Shown: positions 13,961 through 21,753 of the stretch, in pieces | How positions within the stretch are numbered: the stretch's first letter is position 1 | Layout: every line of letters begins with the position of its first letter | Source of the DNA: a virus | IMG/VR virus record: IMGVR_UViG_3300001749_000002 | Span: 1 to 44,824 of that record | Length of the DNA stretch: 44,824 nucleotides | Direction: 5' to 3' (one strand) | Notes under the pieces: generated by a model | Database searches by the model: none | What the model saw: only the letters and a program-made list of their open reading frames with translations | Told to the model about the DNA's origin: nothing | Made by a program: the position numbers and the translations under genes

Positions 13961-14083
13961 ATGATATATAAGTACGAAGAGAAGGAAAAGCTAAGGTACT
14001 TTTGGTACAAGGATACTTGGGTCCCTGAGTATCTTATGGACTTCTTAGTAACTTTCTACTACGATACTAAAACATACACTTAA
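13961..14083 (+). CDS. 40-aa hypothetical protein
   Basis: ATG 13961 lies nine bases from the -10 box and has AAAGG upstream. The product is 40 residues, Tyr-, Lys- and Phe-rich (MIYKYEEKEKLRYFWYKD...). Its stop TAA begins the TAAGGAGAAC used by ssb. No family is recognised. It could be a leader that sets translation of ssb. Confidence 0.45.
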   Translation: MIYKYEEKEKLRYFWYKDTWVPEYLMDFLVTFYYDTKTYT

Positions 14084-14095
14084 GGAGAACTATGT

Positions 14096-14596
14096 ATGGC
14101 TAAATCTGAAACTGTAACCGTAAAAGGTATCGCTAACTGGGCTAAGGTCTTCGAGGACAATCGAGAGATGTTTGAGTTCAACGAAGAGACAGGAGCCTTC
14201 GACAAGCCTTCTGAGACCAAAGGTAAGTACACTATCAACGTAACTCTTGAGCCTGATGAGTTCAAGAAACTTAAACGTACAGGCTCTCTCGCTTGCCGTT
14301 TTGCCAAGGAGGATGAAGCAGGTCTTGATGTTGTTAAGTTCTCTCGTCCTCAAGAGAAGAAAGGTCAAGGAGGTAAGGTCCTTGACTTCGCGTCTGGTTC
14401 CCCTAACATTTTTACCGCTACTGGGTCTAAGTGGAGCTTCGAAAATGATGGCCCTATCCTTAACGGGTCTGAGGTAGAGGTTACCGTAGTTGTCTACCAG
14501 ACTAAATTCTCTCCCGGCACCCGTCTTGAGACCGTCACTGTACTACGTCCCGCTGAACCAGTTGAACGTGAAAAAGAAGATGAAATCCCCTTTTAA
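14096..14596 (+). CDS. single-stranded DNA-binding protein (T7 gp2.5-like)
   Basis: 166 residues; the ATG follows AAGGAGAAC by about six bases. The beta-rich core with INVTLEPDEFKKLKRTG and EVEVTVVVYQTKF fits the OB fold of T7 gp2.5. The acidic C-terminus EREKEDEIPF ends in Phe, as in gp2.5 and bacterial SSB (DDIPF), where it docks polymerase and helicase. It coats single strands at the fork and probably aids annealing. It is preceded by its own promoter and followed by the nuclease genes. Confidence 0.85.
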   Translation: MAKSETVTVKGIANWAKVFEDNREMFEFNEETGAFDKPSETKGKYTINVTLEPDEFKKLKRTGSLACRFAKEDEAGLDVVKFSRPQEKKGQGGKVLDFASGSPNIFTATGSKWSFENDGPILNGSEVEVTVVVYQTKFSPGTRLETVTVLRPAEPVEREKEDEIPF

Positions 14597-14608
14597 GGAG
14601 TAAATACT

Positions 14609-15484
14609 TTGACCAAGAAAACTATTGATACTTTAGTTAAAGATATTTATGATGTCATTGAAGGCAAAGGGGGTTGGGACTCTGTAGTTAACGAGTACTT
14701 TAAGTTTACAATCGGTGGAACCATGATGACTCGTCTAGCTGAACGAGGAGAGGAGGGGCCAAGGGGGACATTACGTATGTCCTCCATCGGCCAACCATGT
14801 GAGAGGAAGCTATGGTATTCAGTTAACACTAAAGATGATGGTGAAACTCTACGTCCTGAGGTTAGGCTTAAGTTCCTTTTCGGTGATATCCTAGAAGACT
14901 TACTACTATCATTAGCTGTAGCTGCTGGGCATACTGTTGAGGGGCACCAAGACACCATGTCTATCAAAGGGATCAAAGGCCACAGAGATGCTGTAATTGA
15001 TGGTGTCACTGTAGACGTTAAGTCAGCCTCCTCCTACTCTTTCCAGAAGTTTAAAGAGCATAGGCTAGAGTATGAAGACCCTTTTGGCTATATGACTCAA
15101 CTAGGATCGTATGTCTTCGCTGGAAAAGACGATACTATTGTTAAAGATAAGAAAGGTGGTGCCTTCCTAGTCATTGACAAACAACACGGGTACCTCTGTC
15201 TAGACTACTATAACTTTCAGAAGCTAGGCATCTTAGACGACATTGAGAACCTCTATGAAGAGAGGATTGCTTCGTCTAAAAACCCTTTAGAACCACCAAG
15301 AGGCTTCCCAACAGAACCAGAAGGAAAAAGCGGAAACCGTAAACTATGTCTTAACTGCTCCTACTGTGACTTCAAGTTTAAGTGTCACGATGAACTGAGA
15401 GTGTTCAGATACGGTAAGTTTCCTATCTTCTTAACTAAAGTTGTAAGAGAGCCTAGAGTACCGGAAATTACACCTAGTGGGTAA
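14609..15484 (+). CDS. Cas4/RecB-type PD-(D/E)XK exonuclease
   Basis: 291 residues from a TTG start preceded by AAGGAG. GHRDAVIDGVTVDVKSAS (about residues 125-143) has the PD-(D/E)XK spacing with Asp and DVK, and TQLGSYVFA supplies the QxxxY motif. One Cys near residue 60 (QPCERKLWY) plus CLNCSYCDFKFKC near the end form the four-cysteine set that binds an Fe-S cluster in Cas4/AddB-type nucleases. It occupies the position and probable role of T7 gp6 exonuclease (host DNA degradation, primer removal), but from another family. It precedes endonuclease I. Confidence 0.85.
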   Translation: MTKKTIDTLVKDIYDVIEGKGGWDSVVNEYFKFTIGGTMMTRLAERGEEGPRGTLRMSSIGQPCERKLWYSVNTKDDGETLRPEVRLKFLFGDILEDLLLSLAVAAGHTVEGHQDTMSIKGIKGHRDAVIDGVTVDVKSASSYSFQKFKEHRLEYEDPFGYMTQLGSYVFAGKDDTIVKDKKGGAFLVIDKQHGYLCLDYYNFQKLGILDDIENLYEERIASSKNPLEPPRGFPTEPEGKSGNRKLCLNCSYCDFKFKCHDELRVFRYGKFPIFLTKVVREPRVPEITPSG

Positions 15485-15534
15485 ACTTTTTCAAGCCGAA
15501 GTACATACGGACCTACAGGCTTTTGGAGAATTCT

Positions 15535-15948
15535 TTGGGAAATAAAAAGGATCGTTTTAGACACGCACGAGCAATGGGATACCGCTCAGGGCTAGAGGTT
15601 TCAGTAGCTAAAGATTTAGAAGCTAAAGGCGTCCCATTTGAATATGAGAAGAAAAAGATCAAGTGGGCCGATTTCAAAGTCAGGACATATACACCAGACA
15701 TAGTATTGTCTAATGGTGTCATCATTGAAACTAAGGGAAGGTTCGTTGCAGCTGATAGACGTAAGCATTTAGAGATTAAAAAACAGTACCCTGATCTAGA
15801 CATCAGATTTGTCTTCTCTAATCCTAACGCTAAGCTAAATAAAGGTAGTTCTACGACGTATGGCCAATGGTGTAAAAGATATGGCTTCAAGTACCACTAC
15901 CTAACAATTCCAGACGAATGGATTGAAGAGGAAACTAAAGATGAGTAA
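15535..15948 (+). CDS. endonuclease I (T7 gp3-like Holliday-junction resolvase)
   Basis: 137 residues from TTG 15535, six bases after GGAG; an alternative TTG at 15523 lacks a ribosome binding site. The sequence is collinear with T7 gp3: YRSGLE, VPFEYEKKKI, TYTPDIVL, IIETKGRF (catalytic E-T-K), KHLEIKKQYPDLDIRFVF and KGSSTTYGQWCKRYG. It resolves branched DNA before packaging and helps degrade host DNA for nucleotide recycling. It overlaps the phosphoesterase start by eight bases. Confidence 0.93.
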   Translation: MGNKKDRFRHARAMGYRSGLEVSVAKDLEAKGVPFEYEKKKIKWADFKVRTYTPDIVLSNGVIIETKGRFVAADRRKHLEIKKQYPDLDIRFVFSNPNAKLNKGSSTTYGQWCKRYGFKYHYLTIPDEWIEEETKDE

Positions 15949-16717
15949 TAAAACAGCTGTGGTGTTTACATGCGCCCATGCTGATCCTAGAGTTAACAAC
16001 GATAGGGCTGAGTGGCTAGGCAATCTGCTCTACGACCTTCGACCAGACTACGTTGTTGACTTAGGGGATACAGCTGATCTAACGTCTCTATCGTCACATG
16101 ATACTCGATACCCTCAGAAGATGGTCTCAGCCAACTACGAGAAAGACATAGAGTCTTACCATGACTTTCAGAATAAGTTACGTTGGAAGTTCTCTAAGAT
16201 GAAACGTAAACGTCCAGCATTCTTTGGGTTTGAAGGTAATCATGAAAATAGAATTAAAAAGGCTATTGCAAACGATCCGAGAGAAGAAGGTACGAAGTAC
16301 GGTATTTCGTTTTCACACTTGGAGACAGACCGATACTACGACGAATACCACGAATACGTATGTAGAGGCCCCTCCATCGCTGATTATGACGGTGTCTCAT
16401 ATGCTCATTACTTTTCTTCTGGGAATTTTGGCTCTGCTATGTCTGGTGAGCATCATGCTTATAACCTCATTAAAAAGCGGCACAATAGCAGTACTTGTGG
16501 TCATTCTCATAAACGTTCTATTTATTTTAAGGATGATGCGCACCCTAACACTTCTGTCGGCTTGGTTGCTGGATGCTTCAAAGGCAAAGAAGAGGATTGG
16601 GCTGGACAAGCAAATAAAGAATGGTGGAAAGGAGTTGTCATTAAACGAAATATCGACAATGGCCTCTACGAACCAGAGTTTGTAAGCTTGGCTAGATTGG
16701 AGAAGGAGTATGGGTGA
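15941..16717 (+). CDS. calcineurin-like metallophosphoesterase
   Basis: 258 residues; ATG 15941, inside the end of endonuclease I, is preferred over 15923. Metallophosphoesterase motifs appear in order: CAHADP near the N-terminus (the place of the usual DxH), DLGDTAD at about residue 42, FEGNHENR at about 103 and CGHSH near 191. It could act as a nuclease, nucleotidase or protein phosphatase; related proteins are frequent in phages and rarely characterised. Lying between nucleases and MazG, a role in nucleic acid or nucleotide turnover is the simplest inference. Confidence 0.85.
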   Translation: MSNKTAVVFTCAHADPRVNNDRAEWLGNLLYDLRPDYVVDLGDTADLTSLSSHDTRYPQKMVSANYEKDIESYHDFQNKLRWKFSKMKRKRPAFFGFEGNHENRIKKAIANDPREEGTKYGISFSHLETDRYYDEYHEYVCRGPSIADYDGVSYAHYFSSGNFGSAMSGEHHAYNLIKKRHNSSTCGHSHKRSIYFKDDAHPNTSVGLVAGCFKGKEEDWAGQANKEWWKGVVIKRNIDNGLYEPEFVSLARLEKEYG

Positions 16718-16881
16718 TGGAGACACAGATTGAACTTCTCCTCTTATCCTACTCTTTGGTGGATATCCTAGAGCTTAACGACCTAACGCCTGAGTATGTC
16801 CTAAAGCTCCTGATTAGAGAAGGCAAACTAGAACTAACGGAGTACTTTGAAGACTATGATAACGATGAGGGATATTCTTGA
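16717..16881 (+). CDS. small acidic hypothetical protein (54 aa)
   Basis: Start overlaps the phosphoesterase stop (TGATG). The 54 residues are helical and acidic (METQIELLLLSYSLVDILELNDLTPEY...) and end in a DYDNDEGYS tail. The pattern suggests a small acidic inhibitor- or adaptor-type protein, but no family is recognised. The stop is followed by the MazG start after one base. Confidence 0.6.
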   Translation: METQIELLLLSYSLVDILELNDLTPEYVLKLLIREGKLELTEYFEDYDNDEGYS

Positions 16882-16882
16882 T

Positions 16883-17302
16883 ATGTCAGATAACGACCAG
16901 ACCAGTATGTTCAACTACTGGGAACCCGAAGAAGACCCTAGACTTAAGTCACCATTGGATATGGTTAAAGAGTTCAGGACTAAAATGTCTCAACCTATGG
17001 GCATAGACTTTGACTCCTCTGAGTCTGAACGTCTACTAGCTAATGCTCTAATCAGAGAAGAGTTCTTTGAGGTAATTACAGCCACTACAAAAGAAGACCT
17101 TCTGAAAGAGCTAGCTGATCTAGTCTATGTCTGTTACCAAGGAGCTGCATCCTTCGGATGGGACCTAGATGAAGCTGTGCGTAGGGTTCATGAGTCTAAT
17201 CTGTCTAAACTAGACGACAACGGTAAACCTATTAAACGTGAAGATGGCAAAGTAATCAAAGGACCTAACTATAAGAAGCCTAACTTAAAGGATTTAGTAT
17301 GA
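16883..17302 (+). CDS. MazG-like NTP pyrophosphohydrolase
   Basis: 139 residues. ATG 16883 lies directly after the previous stop and about ten bases from GAGGGA; earlier ATGs (16847, 16865) lie within that gene. LIREEFFEVITA followed by LLKELADLVYVCYQGA gives the EExxE...ExxD arrangement of the all-alpha NTP pyrophosphatase fold. It hydrolyses (d)NTPs to monophosphates; phage forms may clean the pool or lower ppGpp. It overlaps RNR by four bases (ATGA), so the two are translated together. Confidence 0.88.
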   Translation: MSDNDQTSMFNYWEPEEDPRLKSPLDMVKEFRTKMSQPMGIDFDSSESERLLANALIREEFFEVITATTKEDLLKELADLVYVCYQGAASFGWDLDEAVRRVHESNLSKLDDNGKPIKREDGKVIKGPNYKKPNLKDLV

Positions 17303-19023
17303 CAACTAAACACTACGGGCCTACACTTCCAATTAGCGAGGAAATCCACGCTATGAAGTATAGAGGCGAAGGGGAGTCCTTCACAGGCGCTATGGCCCGA
17401 GTAGCACAGGCAATCAGTGATGATGAAGACCACTTTAAACAACTGAAAGACATCCTGTACAACCAACGGTTCCTACCAGCTGGACGAGTACAAGCAGCTA
17501 TGGGTTCCCCTAAGATTGTAACCCCCTACAATTGTTTTGTCTCAGGGACTATCTCAGACTCCTTTGATGATATCATGGATAAGGCTAAGGAAGCTGGGAT
17601 CACTATGCGACTAGGTGGTGGCATAGGTTATGACTTCTCTACACTACGTCCACGTGGAGCTAATATCAGCACCCTTAACTCCCGTTCCTCAGGCCCTATC
17701 ACTTTTATGGGTATCTACGATGCACTGTGTAAGACTATCGCGTCAGCAGGTCATAGGAGAGGGGCACAGATGGGTGTCTTACGTGTTGACCACCCAGACA
17801 TCGAGGAGTTCATCAACGCTAAGAATAACCTCAATAAGCTCACTGAGTTTAACATTTCAGTTGGTGTGACTGATGAGTTTATGGAGGCTGTCAAAGAAGG
17901 TAAGAAGTTCTCCCTGCACTTTGAAGGACGAACCTATAAGGTTGTAGATGCTCGAAATCTGTGGGACTCTATCCTACGATCTACATGGGATTGGGCTGAG
18001 CCTGGTGTTCTCTTTATTGACCGTATCAATAAGAAGAATAACCTTCACTACTGCGAGACCATTGCAGCTACAAATCCGTGCGGCGAACAACCATTGCCGC
18101 CCTATGGTGCATGTCTACTAGGTTCCCTTAACTTAGTTAAGTATGTATTTAAAGCTTTTGGTGAGACTTACTTCGACTATGAAGCCTTTAAACATGACAT
18201 CCCGGTTGTTGTACGGGGTATGGATAACGTAGTAGAACGAGCTACCTACCCTCTTGAACAGCACAAGGAAGAAGCCCAGTCTAAGCGTCGTATGGGCTTA
18301 GGGGTCACTGGCCTAGCTAATGCTGTCGAAGCTCTAGGGTATACATACGGCTCAGAAGAGTCCCTAGCTGAGACAGCTAAGATCATGAGCACACTTCGAG
18401 ATACAGCCTATAAGTCTTCTGTGTCCCTAGCTATCGAGAAAGGTCCCTTCCCTCTCTTCGATACTAAGCTTCTAGACTCTGAGTTTGCTGAGACGTTACC
18501 AGATGACATTAGAGAGCTTATACGTACCCATGGACTACGTAACTCTCACCTACTCTCGATAGCCCCTACGGGTACCATTAGCCTCTCCGCTGACAACATT
18601 TCTTCGGGTATCGAACCTGTCTTCAGGTATAAGTACTCTCGTATCATTCAAACCTACGATGGACCACGAGAGGATGTAGTTACAGACTACGGGTATCGTG
18701 TGTTTGGCACTAAGGGTATGACAGCTAATGAGCTTAGTGTGTTTGACCATGTGAACGTACTCAACCTTTGCTCTTACTACGTAGACTCTGCTTGCTCTAA
18801 GACGTGTAACGTAGGCTCTACGGTGACGTGGAGTGAGTTCAAGGATGTCTATATGCGAGCATATGATGGAGGAGCGTCTGGGTGTACTACCTACCGAGAC
18901 TCAGGCAAACGAGCAGGTATCTTTAAAACTGAAGACAAGAAAGAGCAGGAGGATGAGGATTGGATTGAAGAAGGTGGGGCTTGCTATATTGATCCTAATA
19001 CTGGTCTACGCTCTTGTGAGTAA
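17299..19023 (+). CDS. nrdJ: class II (adenosylcobalamin-dependent) ribonucleotide reductase
   Basis: 574 residues. PYNCFVSG (first active-site Cys), MRLGGGIGYDFS, NPCGEQPLPPYGAC (radical Cys near residue 261 and Glu), SIAPTGTISL and a C-terminal RSCE are hallmarks of RNR large subunits of the monomeric NrdJ type. No nrdB or activase gene is present, which supports class II. It reduces ribonucleotides to deoxyribonucleotides with vitamin B12 coenzyme and a disulfide donor. Together with the CobS/CobT-like pair and ThyX it makes the phage partly self-sufficient in DNA precursors. Confidence 0.93.
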   Translation: MTTKHYGPTLPISEEIHAMKYRGEGESFTGAMARVAQAISDDEDHFKQLKDILYNQRFLPAGRVQAAMGSPKIVTPYNCFVSGTISDSFDDIMDKAKEAGITMRLGGGIGYDFSTLRPRGANISTLNSRSSGPITFMGIYDALCKTIASAGHRRGAQMGVLRVDHPDIEEFINAKNNLNKLTEFNISVGVTDEFMEAVKEGKKFSLHFEGRTYKVVDARNLWDSILRSTWDWAEPGVLFIDRINKKNNLHYCETIAATNPCGEQPLPPYGACLLGSLNLVKYVFKAFGETYFDYEAFKHDIPVVVRGMDNVVERATYPLEQHKEEAQSKRRMGLGVTGLANAVEALGYTYGSEESLAETAKIMSTLRDTAYKSSVSLAIEKGPFPLFDTKLLDSEFAETLPDDIRELIRTHGLRNSHLLSIAPTGTISLSADNISSGIEPVFRYKYSRIIQTYDGPREDVVTDYGYRVFGTKGMTANELSVFDHVNVLNLCSYYVDSACSKTCNVGSTVTWSEFKDVYMRAYDGGASGCTTYRDSGKRAGIFKTEDKKEQEDEDWIEEGGACYIDPNTGLRSCE

Positions 19024-19038
19024 TAGAGGAGTTACTAA

Positions 19039-19692
19039 ATGAGCCGAATCGAAGCTACCTTACTAGAGCATATGGGCAATGATCTTACAGTAGTTAATGC
19101 TGCCCGTGTATCCTTCGGTAAAAGAAAGGAGGTATTCGAGCCGAAGGATGCCCAACTTATTCGCTATTTAGCTGAGCATGAACACACTAGTCCATTTGGT
19201 CATTGCTTTGCATCCTTCCACGTTAAAGCTCCTATCTTCGTCGCTCGGCAACTAGTCAAACACAAGTTTCTTCGTTGGAACGAGATTAGTCGACGTTACG
19301 TTGATGATGCCCCCAGCTTTTACCTACCTAAAGATTGGCGTGGTAAAAGTAAAGATAAAAAACAAGGGTCTTCTTCTGAGACTATCGACGTAGTTTACTA
19401 CGATAGGGATGATGGGTATGCTTCATGGCCAGAAGATGCAATTCTAGTAGCTACAGAAGCATACAACAAAATGCTTGAGTTGGGAGTAGCCCCTGAACAT
19501 GCTCGTATGGTCCTGCCTCAGAATACTATGACTGAATGGTATTGGTCAGGCTCCTTAGATGCCTTCTCGGATATGTGTGTCTTACGTCTTAAGGATGATT
19601 CACAGTATGAGACAAGACTAGTAGCTCAACAGGTATCTAAAGAGATGGAGAAGGTATTCCCAGTATCTTGGAAGGAACTTACATTTGAGTAA
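19039..19692 (+). CDS. thyX: flavin-dependent thymidylate synthase
   Basis: 217 residues. HTSPFGHCFASFHVKAPIFVARQ at about 49-72 and the signature KHKFLRWNEISRRY match ThyX. The usual RHRxxSxNExSxRY has Lys for both Arg residues and Arg for the first Ser. QNTMTEWYWSGSLDAF and LRLKDDSQYETR near the C-terminus are typical. It makes dTMP from dUMP with FAD and methylene-tetrahydrofolate, downstream of RNR. AGAGGAG precedes the ATG. The motif changes are conservative, so activity is expected. Confidence 0.92.
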   Translation: MSRIEATLLEHMGNDLTVVNAARVSFGKRKEVFEPKDAQLIRYLAEHEHTSPFGHCFASFHVKAPIFVARQLVKHKFLRWNEISRRYVDDAPSFYLPKDWRGKSKDKKQGSSSETIDVVYYDRDDGYASWPEDAILVATEAYNKMLELGVAPEHARMVLPQNTMTEWYWSGSLDAFSDMCVLRLKDDSQYETRLVAQQVSKEMEKVFPVSWKELTFE

Positions 19693-19900
19693 ACCATCCT
19701 TAGACGTACAGGTAGGAGGTAGTCACTACAAGACTATGAAGATCACACCTAGGGAGTTTATTAAGGCCAACAACATTGGGTGGGATGAAGGTAACGCCAT
19801 TAAGTACATTTGTAGATGGAAGACTAAGAACGGCATAGAAGACTTAGACAAAGCTATCCACTACTTGAATTTATTGAGGGAAGAACAAACTAATGATTGA
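19685..19900 (+). CDS. DUF3310 protein (T7 gp1.7 nucleotide-kinase-like)
   Basis: 71 residues from TTG 19685, overlapping the ThyX stop by eight bases. VGGSHYKTMKITPREFI, EGNAIKYICRWKTKNGIEDLDKAIHYL is the DUF3310 signature shared with T7 gp1.7, which phosphorylates dTMP and dGMP. T7 gp1.7 is much longer, so this is the minimal domain. Position right after thyX fits dTMP phosphorylation. The internal TPREF is part of the DUF3310 motif and not a C-terminal tail. Confidence 0.85.
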   Translation: MSKPSLDVQVGGSHYKTMKITPREFIKANNIGWDEGNAIKYICRWKTKNGIEDLDKAIHYLNLLREEQTND

Positions 19901-20060
19901 AGAAACATTTAAACTTACAGCTCTTGGTCTAGCCATAGACAACTCTGAGAAGGGCCGAAGCGTAGACGACATCATTGCTGATGCTGATAAGATGTACGTA
20001 TGGCTTAACACCTCCTCAGGCCCCAAGGAAAACAACGTTACACCGTTGAGGACTATATGA
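19893..20060 (+). CDS. hypothetical protein (55 aa)
   Basis: Found by hand: ATG 19893 overlaps the previous stop and the TGA at 20058 overlaps the next ATG. The 55-residue acidic product (MIEETFKLTALGLAIDN...) is mostly helical. Similar small proteins occur beside DUF3310 genes in phages, but I cannot assign a function. Confidence 0.6.
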   Translation: MIEETFKLTALGLAIDNSEKGRSVDDIIADADKMYVWLNTSSGPKENNVTPLRTI

Positions 20061-20257
20061 TGTTTACAGGAATTATTTTAGCATGTTTTATACGACTAAA
20101 CGAAGAGCGATGCGTGGTGCTAGGTGGACAAGCCTTCGAAACGAAAGAGGAGTGTATCTACGACCTGAAGGTAAGCGGGGTTCCTTCCGTTGAGGAGCGA
20201 CGTTTAACTATTAAAGGACTAGACTGTTATGAGTGGGCCTTAGGAGAACAATCCTAA
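20057..20257 (+). CDS. small exported or membrane-anchored cysteine protein (66 aa)
   Basis: Last gene of the rightward arm; its ATGATG start overlaps the previous stop. The N-terminus (MMFTGIILACFIRLN) is a short hydrophobic segment, possibly a signal anchor. Four Cys residues (at about 10, 19, 34 and 57) and the FETKEECIYDL pattern resemble small secreted or periplasmic phage proteins in which Cys residues pair. The terminator at 20274 follows. Confidence 0.6.
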   Translation: MMFTGIILACFIRLNEERCVVLGGQAFETKEECIYDLKVSGVPSVEERRLTIKGLDCYEWALGEQS

Positions 20258-20273
20258 CTTAAGACAAAAGAAA

Positions 20274-20306
20274 ACCCCCTAAGGAGAAATCCCTAGGGGG
20301 TCTTTT
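20274..20306. terminator. bidirectional terminator between convergent arms
   Basis: ACCCCCTA (20274-20281) pairs with TAGGGGGT (20294-20301); CTTTTT follows on the plus strand, and the complement of GAAAA before the stem gives a T-run on the minus strand. It lies between the last rightward gene (ends 20257) and the last leftward gene (ends 20316), so it can stop both transcripts. Confidence 0.9.
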
Positions 20307-20315
20307 TATGCCTAC

Positions 20316-20591
20316 TTAAGACTTAGGATTCTTTTTCCTAGCTGTCTTAGTACGTGGGTAGGACCTATTCTGCTTCTTTGTTTGAACAGTTAGGTTAGAG
20401 CTTTTATTAGACCTAGGATTACCATTCCTATGAGCTACATCCTTGCTATCACCTATAGAAGCTTTACCAGCTTTAATCATCTTAGCTCTAGCCGAGTTTC
20501 TTGATGCCCTGTTCTTCTTTTGCTCAGGACTTGCGTGGTAATTATTATACTCTTTCTTATAGTTTCTTTTACTATTTTTACTGTTAGGCAT
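20316..20591 (-). CDS. HNH-like phage protein
   Basis: I take ATG 20591, which follows GAAGG; the frame runs open upstream to 20750 because it is fused to a vsr remnant. The product is 91 residues, very basic. NYKKEYNNYHASPEQKKNRASRNSAR and GDSKDVAHRNGNPRSNKSSNL match a small protein common in marine phages, whose GDGKDVDHxDGNPxNN core resembles an HNH nuclease. Here the residue before the His is Ala instead of Asp. It is the last gene of the leftward arm. Nuclease activity is uncertain. Confidence 0.75.
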   Translation of the reverse strand: MPNSKNSKRNYKKEYNNYHASPEQKKNRASRNSARAKMIKAGKASIGDSKDVAHRNGNPRSNKSSNLTVQTKKQNRSYPRTKTARKKNPKS

Positions 20592-20672
20592 ACTACCTTC
20601 TTTCTTAGTGTCTTTACCCTTGATTGCAGCCATGTTGCGGCTGCGAGTCTGCCTGTCATGGACGTCAGCCAA
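20592..20672 (-). pseudogene. vsr endonuclease remnant, fused in frame to the HNH-like gene
   Basis: From TTG 20672, overlapping the methyltransferase stop, 27 codons read [20 protein letters not shown] and on to DTKKEGS. This is the conserved N-terminus of very-short-patch repair endonucleases (ADVHDxxxRSxNMxAI). All catalytic parts are missing: the frame runs straight into the phage HNH-like protein at 20591. The GC-rich composition also stops about here. It marks the edge of an insert that carried dcm-vsr from a bacterium. Confidence 0.82.
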
Positions 20673-21753
20673 CTTGCCGGACCGTCTCCTTGTCGGATGG
20701 CCTGAGCAATTGCTCAACATGAGGCTGCATGAGTCGGGCAACTTCGGCAAAAACCGGAACGGCGACTGAGTTGCCGAACTGCTTATAGGCTTGGGTGTCG
20801 GAGACCGGGATCCGGAAATCTTCGCTGTATCCCATAAGACGTGCGCATTCGCGAGGCGTCAGGCGGCGTGGGTTTTTCATAGCTCCCCGGCTGACGAGGA
20901 TTTCAGATCCGTCCTTGTAGTATCTGGCCGACAGGGTCCGCGCGATACTGTCACCTTCGACGAGACCGAAGCCGAACCCGTTACCCTTTGCTTTATGCTT
21001 GGCGGCATAGCCTTGCAGATAGTTCCAGAGCTTGTCCGAAAGCGTGTACTTGTCGTTCACCTTTGCTTTCGCTCCGACTGTGAAGTGTCCTTCCGTAGCC
21101 TCAGAACCATCCTCAGGGTGGAGAATGTCCTTCATGCGGCGGTGGCCACGAACCGGGAGCTGAAGATCGTCCCATGAGAAGCCTGTGTGCTCCCGGAAGC
21201 CGACCATAACGATGCGCTCACGGTGCTGGGGTACGAAGTGCGCGGCATCGATAATCATGGTGTGCAGCGTATAGCCGAGCTCTGATGTCAGCTTGCGCTG
21301 AATGACATCGAACGTCTTGCCTTTATCGTGGCTCTTCAGGTTCTTCACATTTTCAAGAAGAAACGCCGCAGGACGGCGGTCTTTTAGTATGCGCAGGACG
21401 TCAAAGAACAACGTTCCCTGTGTCTCATCCTGAAACCCATGCAACCTGCCCAGCGCATTTTTCTTGGACACACCGGCAATCGAAAACGGCTGGCAAGGGA
21501 ACCCTGCCACCAGAACGTCGTGATCCGGTATGTCGGCTGCTTCCACCTCCCGGATATCACCGGCGATTGGACGGTTGTCCGGGAAATTGGCAAGGTAAGT
21601 CTGTTGCGCAAACCGGTCCCATTCCGAAGTGAACACACATCGACCACCGGCAGACTCCATTGCCTTCCTGAGCCCGCCTATCCCGGCGAAGAGGTCAATG
21701 AAGGTGAACGACGGTGGGTCAGTTTCGTCGGTCGTGCGTGCCGCAATCTTCAT
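20665..21753 (-). CDS. dcm: DNA (cytosine-5) methyltransferase
   Basis: 362 residues. I prefer ATG 21753, whose ATGA overlaps the tail-fibre stop, over 21783. Motif I is [13 protein letters not shown], motif [13 protein letters not shown] (catalytic Cys), motif [12 protein letters not shown], motif [14 protein letters not shown], and motifs IX-X [14 protein letters not shown] and [12 protein letters not shown]. It methylates cytosine at C5; the target site is unknown. The region is GC-rich (34 of 60 bases in 21241-21300), unlike phage genes around it (21 of 60 in 23581-23640). With the vsr remnant it is a recent bacterial acquisition, probably for protection from restriction. Confidence 0.93.
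   Translation of the reverse strand: MKIAARTTDETDPPSFTFIDLFAGIGGLRKAMESAGGRCVFTSEWDRFAQQTYLANFPDNRPIAGDIREVEAADIPDHDVLVAGFPCQPFSIAGVSKKNALGRLHGFQDETQGTLFFDVLRILKDRRPAAFLLENVKNLKSHDKGKTFDVIQRKLTSELGYTLHTMIIDAAHFVPQHRERIVMVGFREHTGFSWDDLQLPVRGHRRMKDILHPEDGSEATEGHFTVGAKAKVNDKYTLSDKLWNYLQGYAAKHKAKGNGFGFGLVEGDSIARTLSARYYKDGSEILVSRGAMKNPRRLTPRECARLMGYSEDFRIPVSDTQAYKQFGNSVAVPVFAEVARLMQPHVEQLLRPSDKETVRQVG

Noticed and set aside
15477-15545. 22-codon frame ending LQAFGEFFGK between the nuclease genes
   Set aside because: It has a tail reminiscent of the small-protein set, but the GTG start lacks a ribosome binding site and there is no Pro. Too weak to list as a gene.
19730-19760. TPREF in the DUF3310 protein as another family tail
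   Set aside because: It is internal and part of the known DUF3310 motif, not at the C-terminus.
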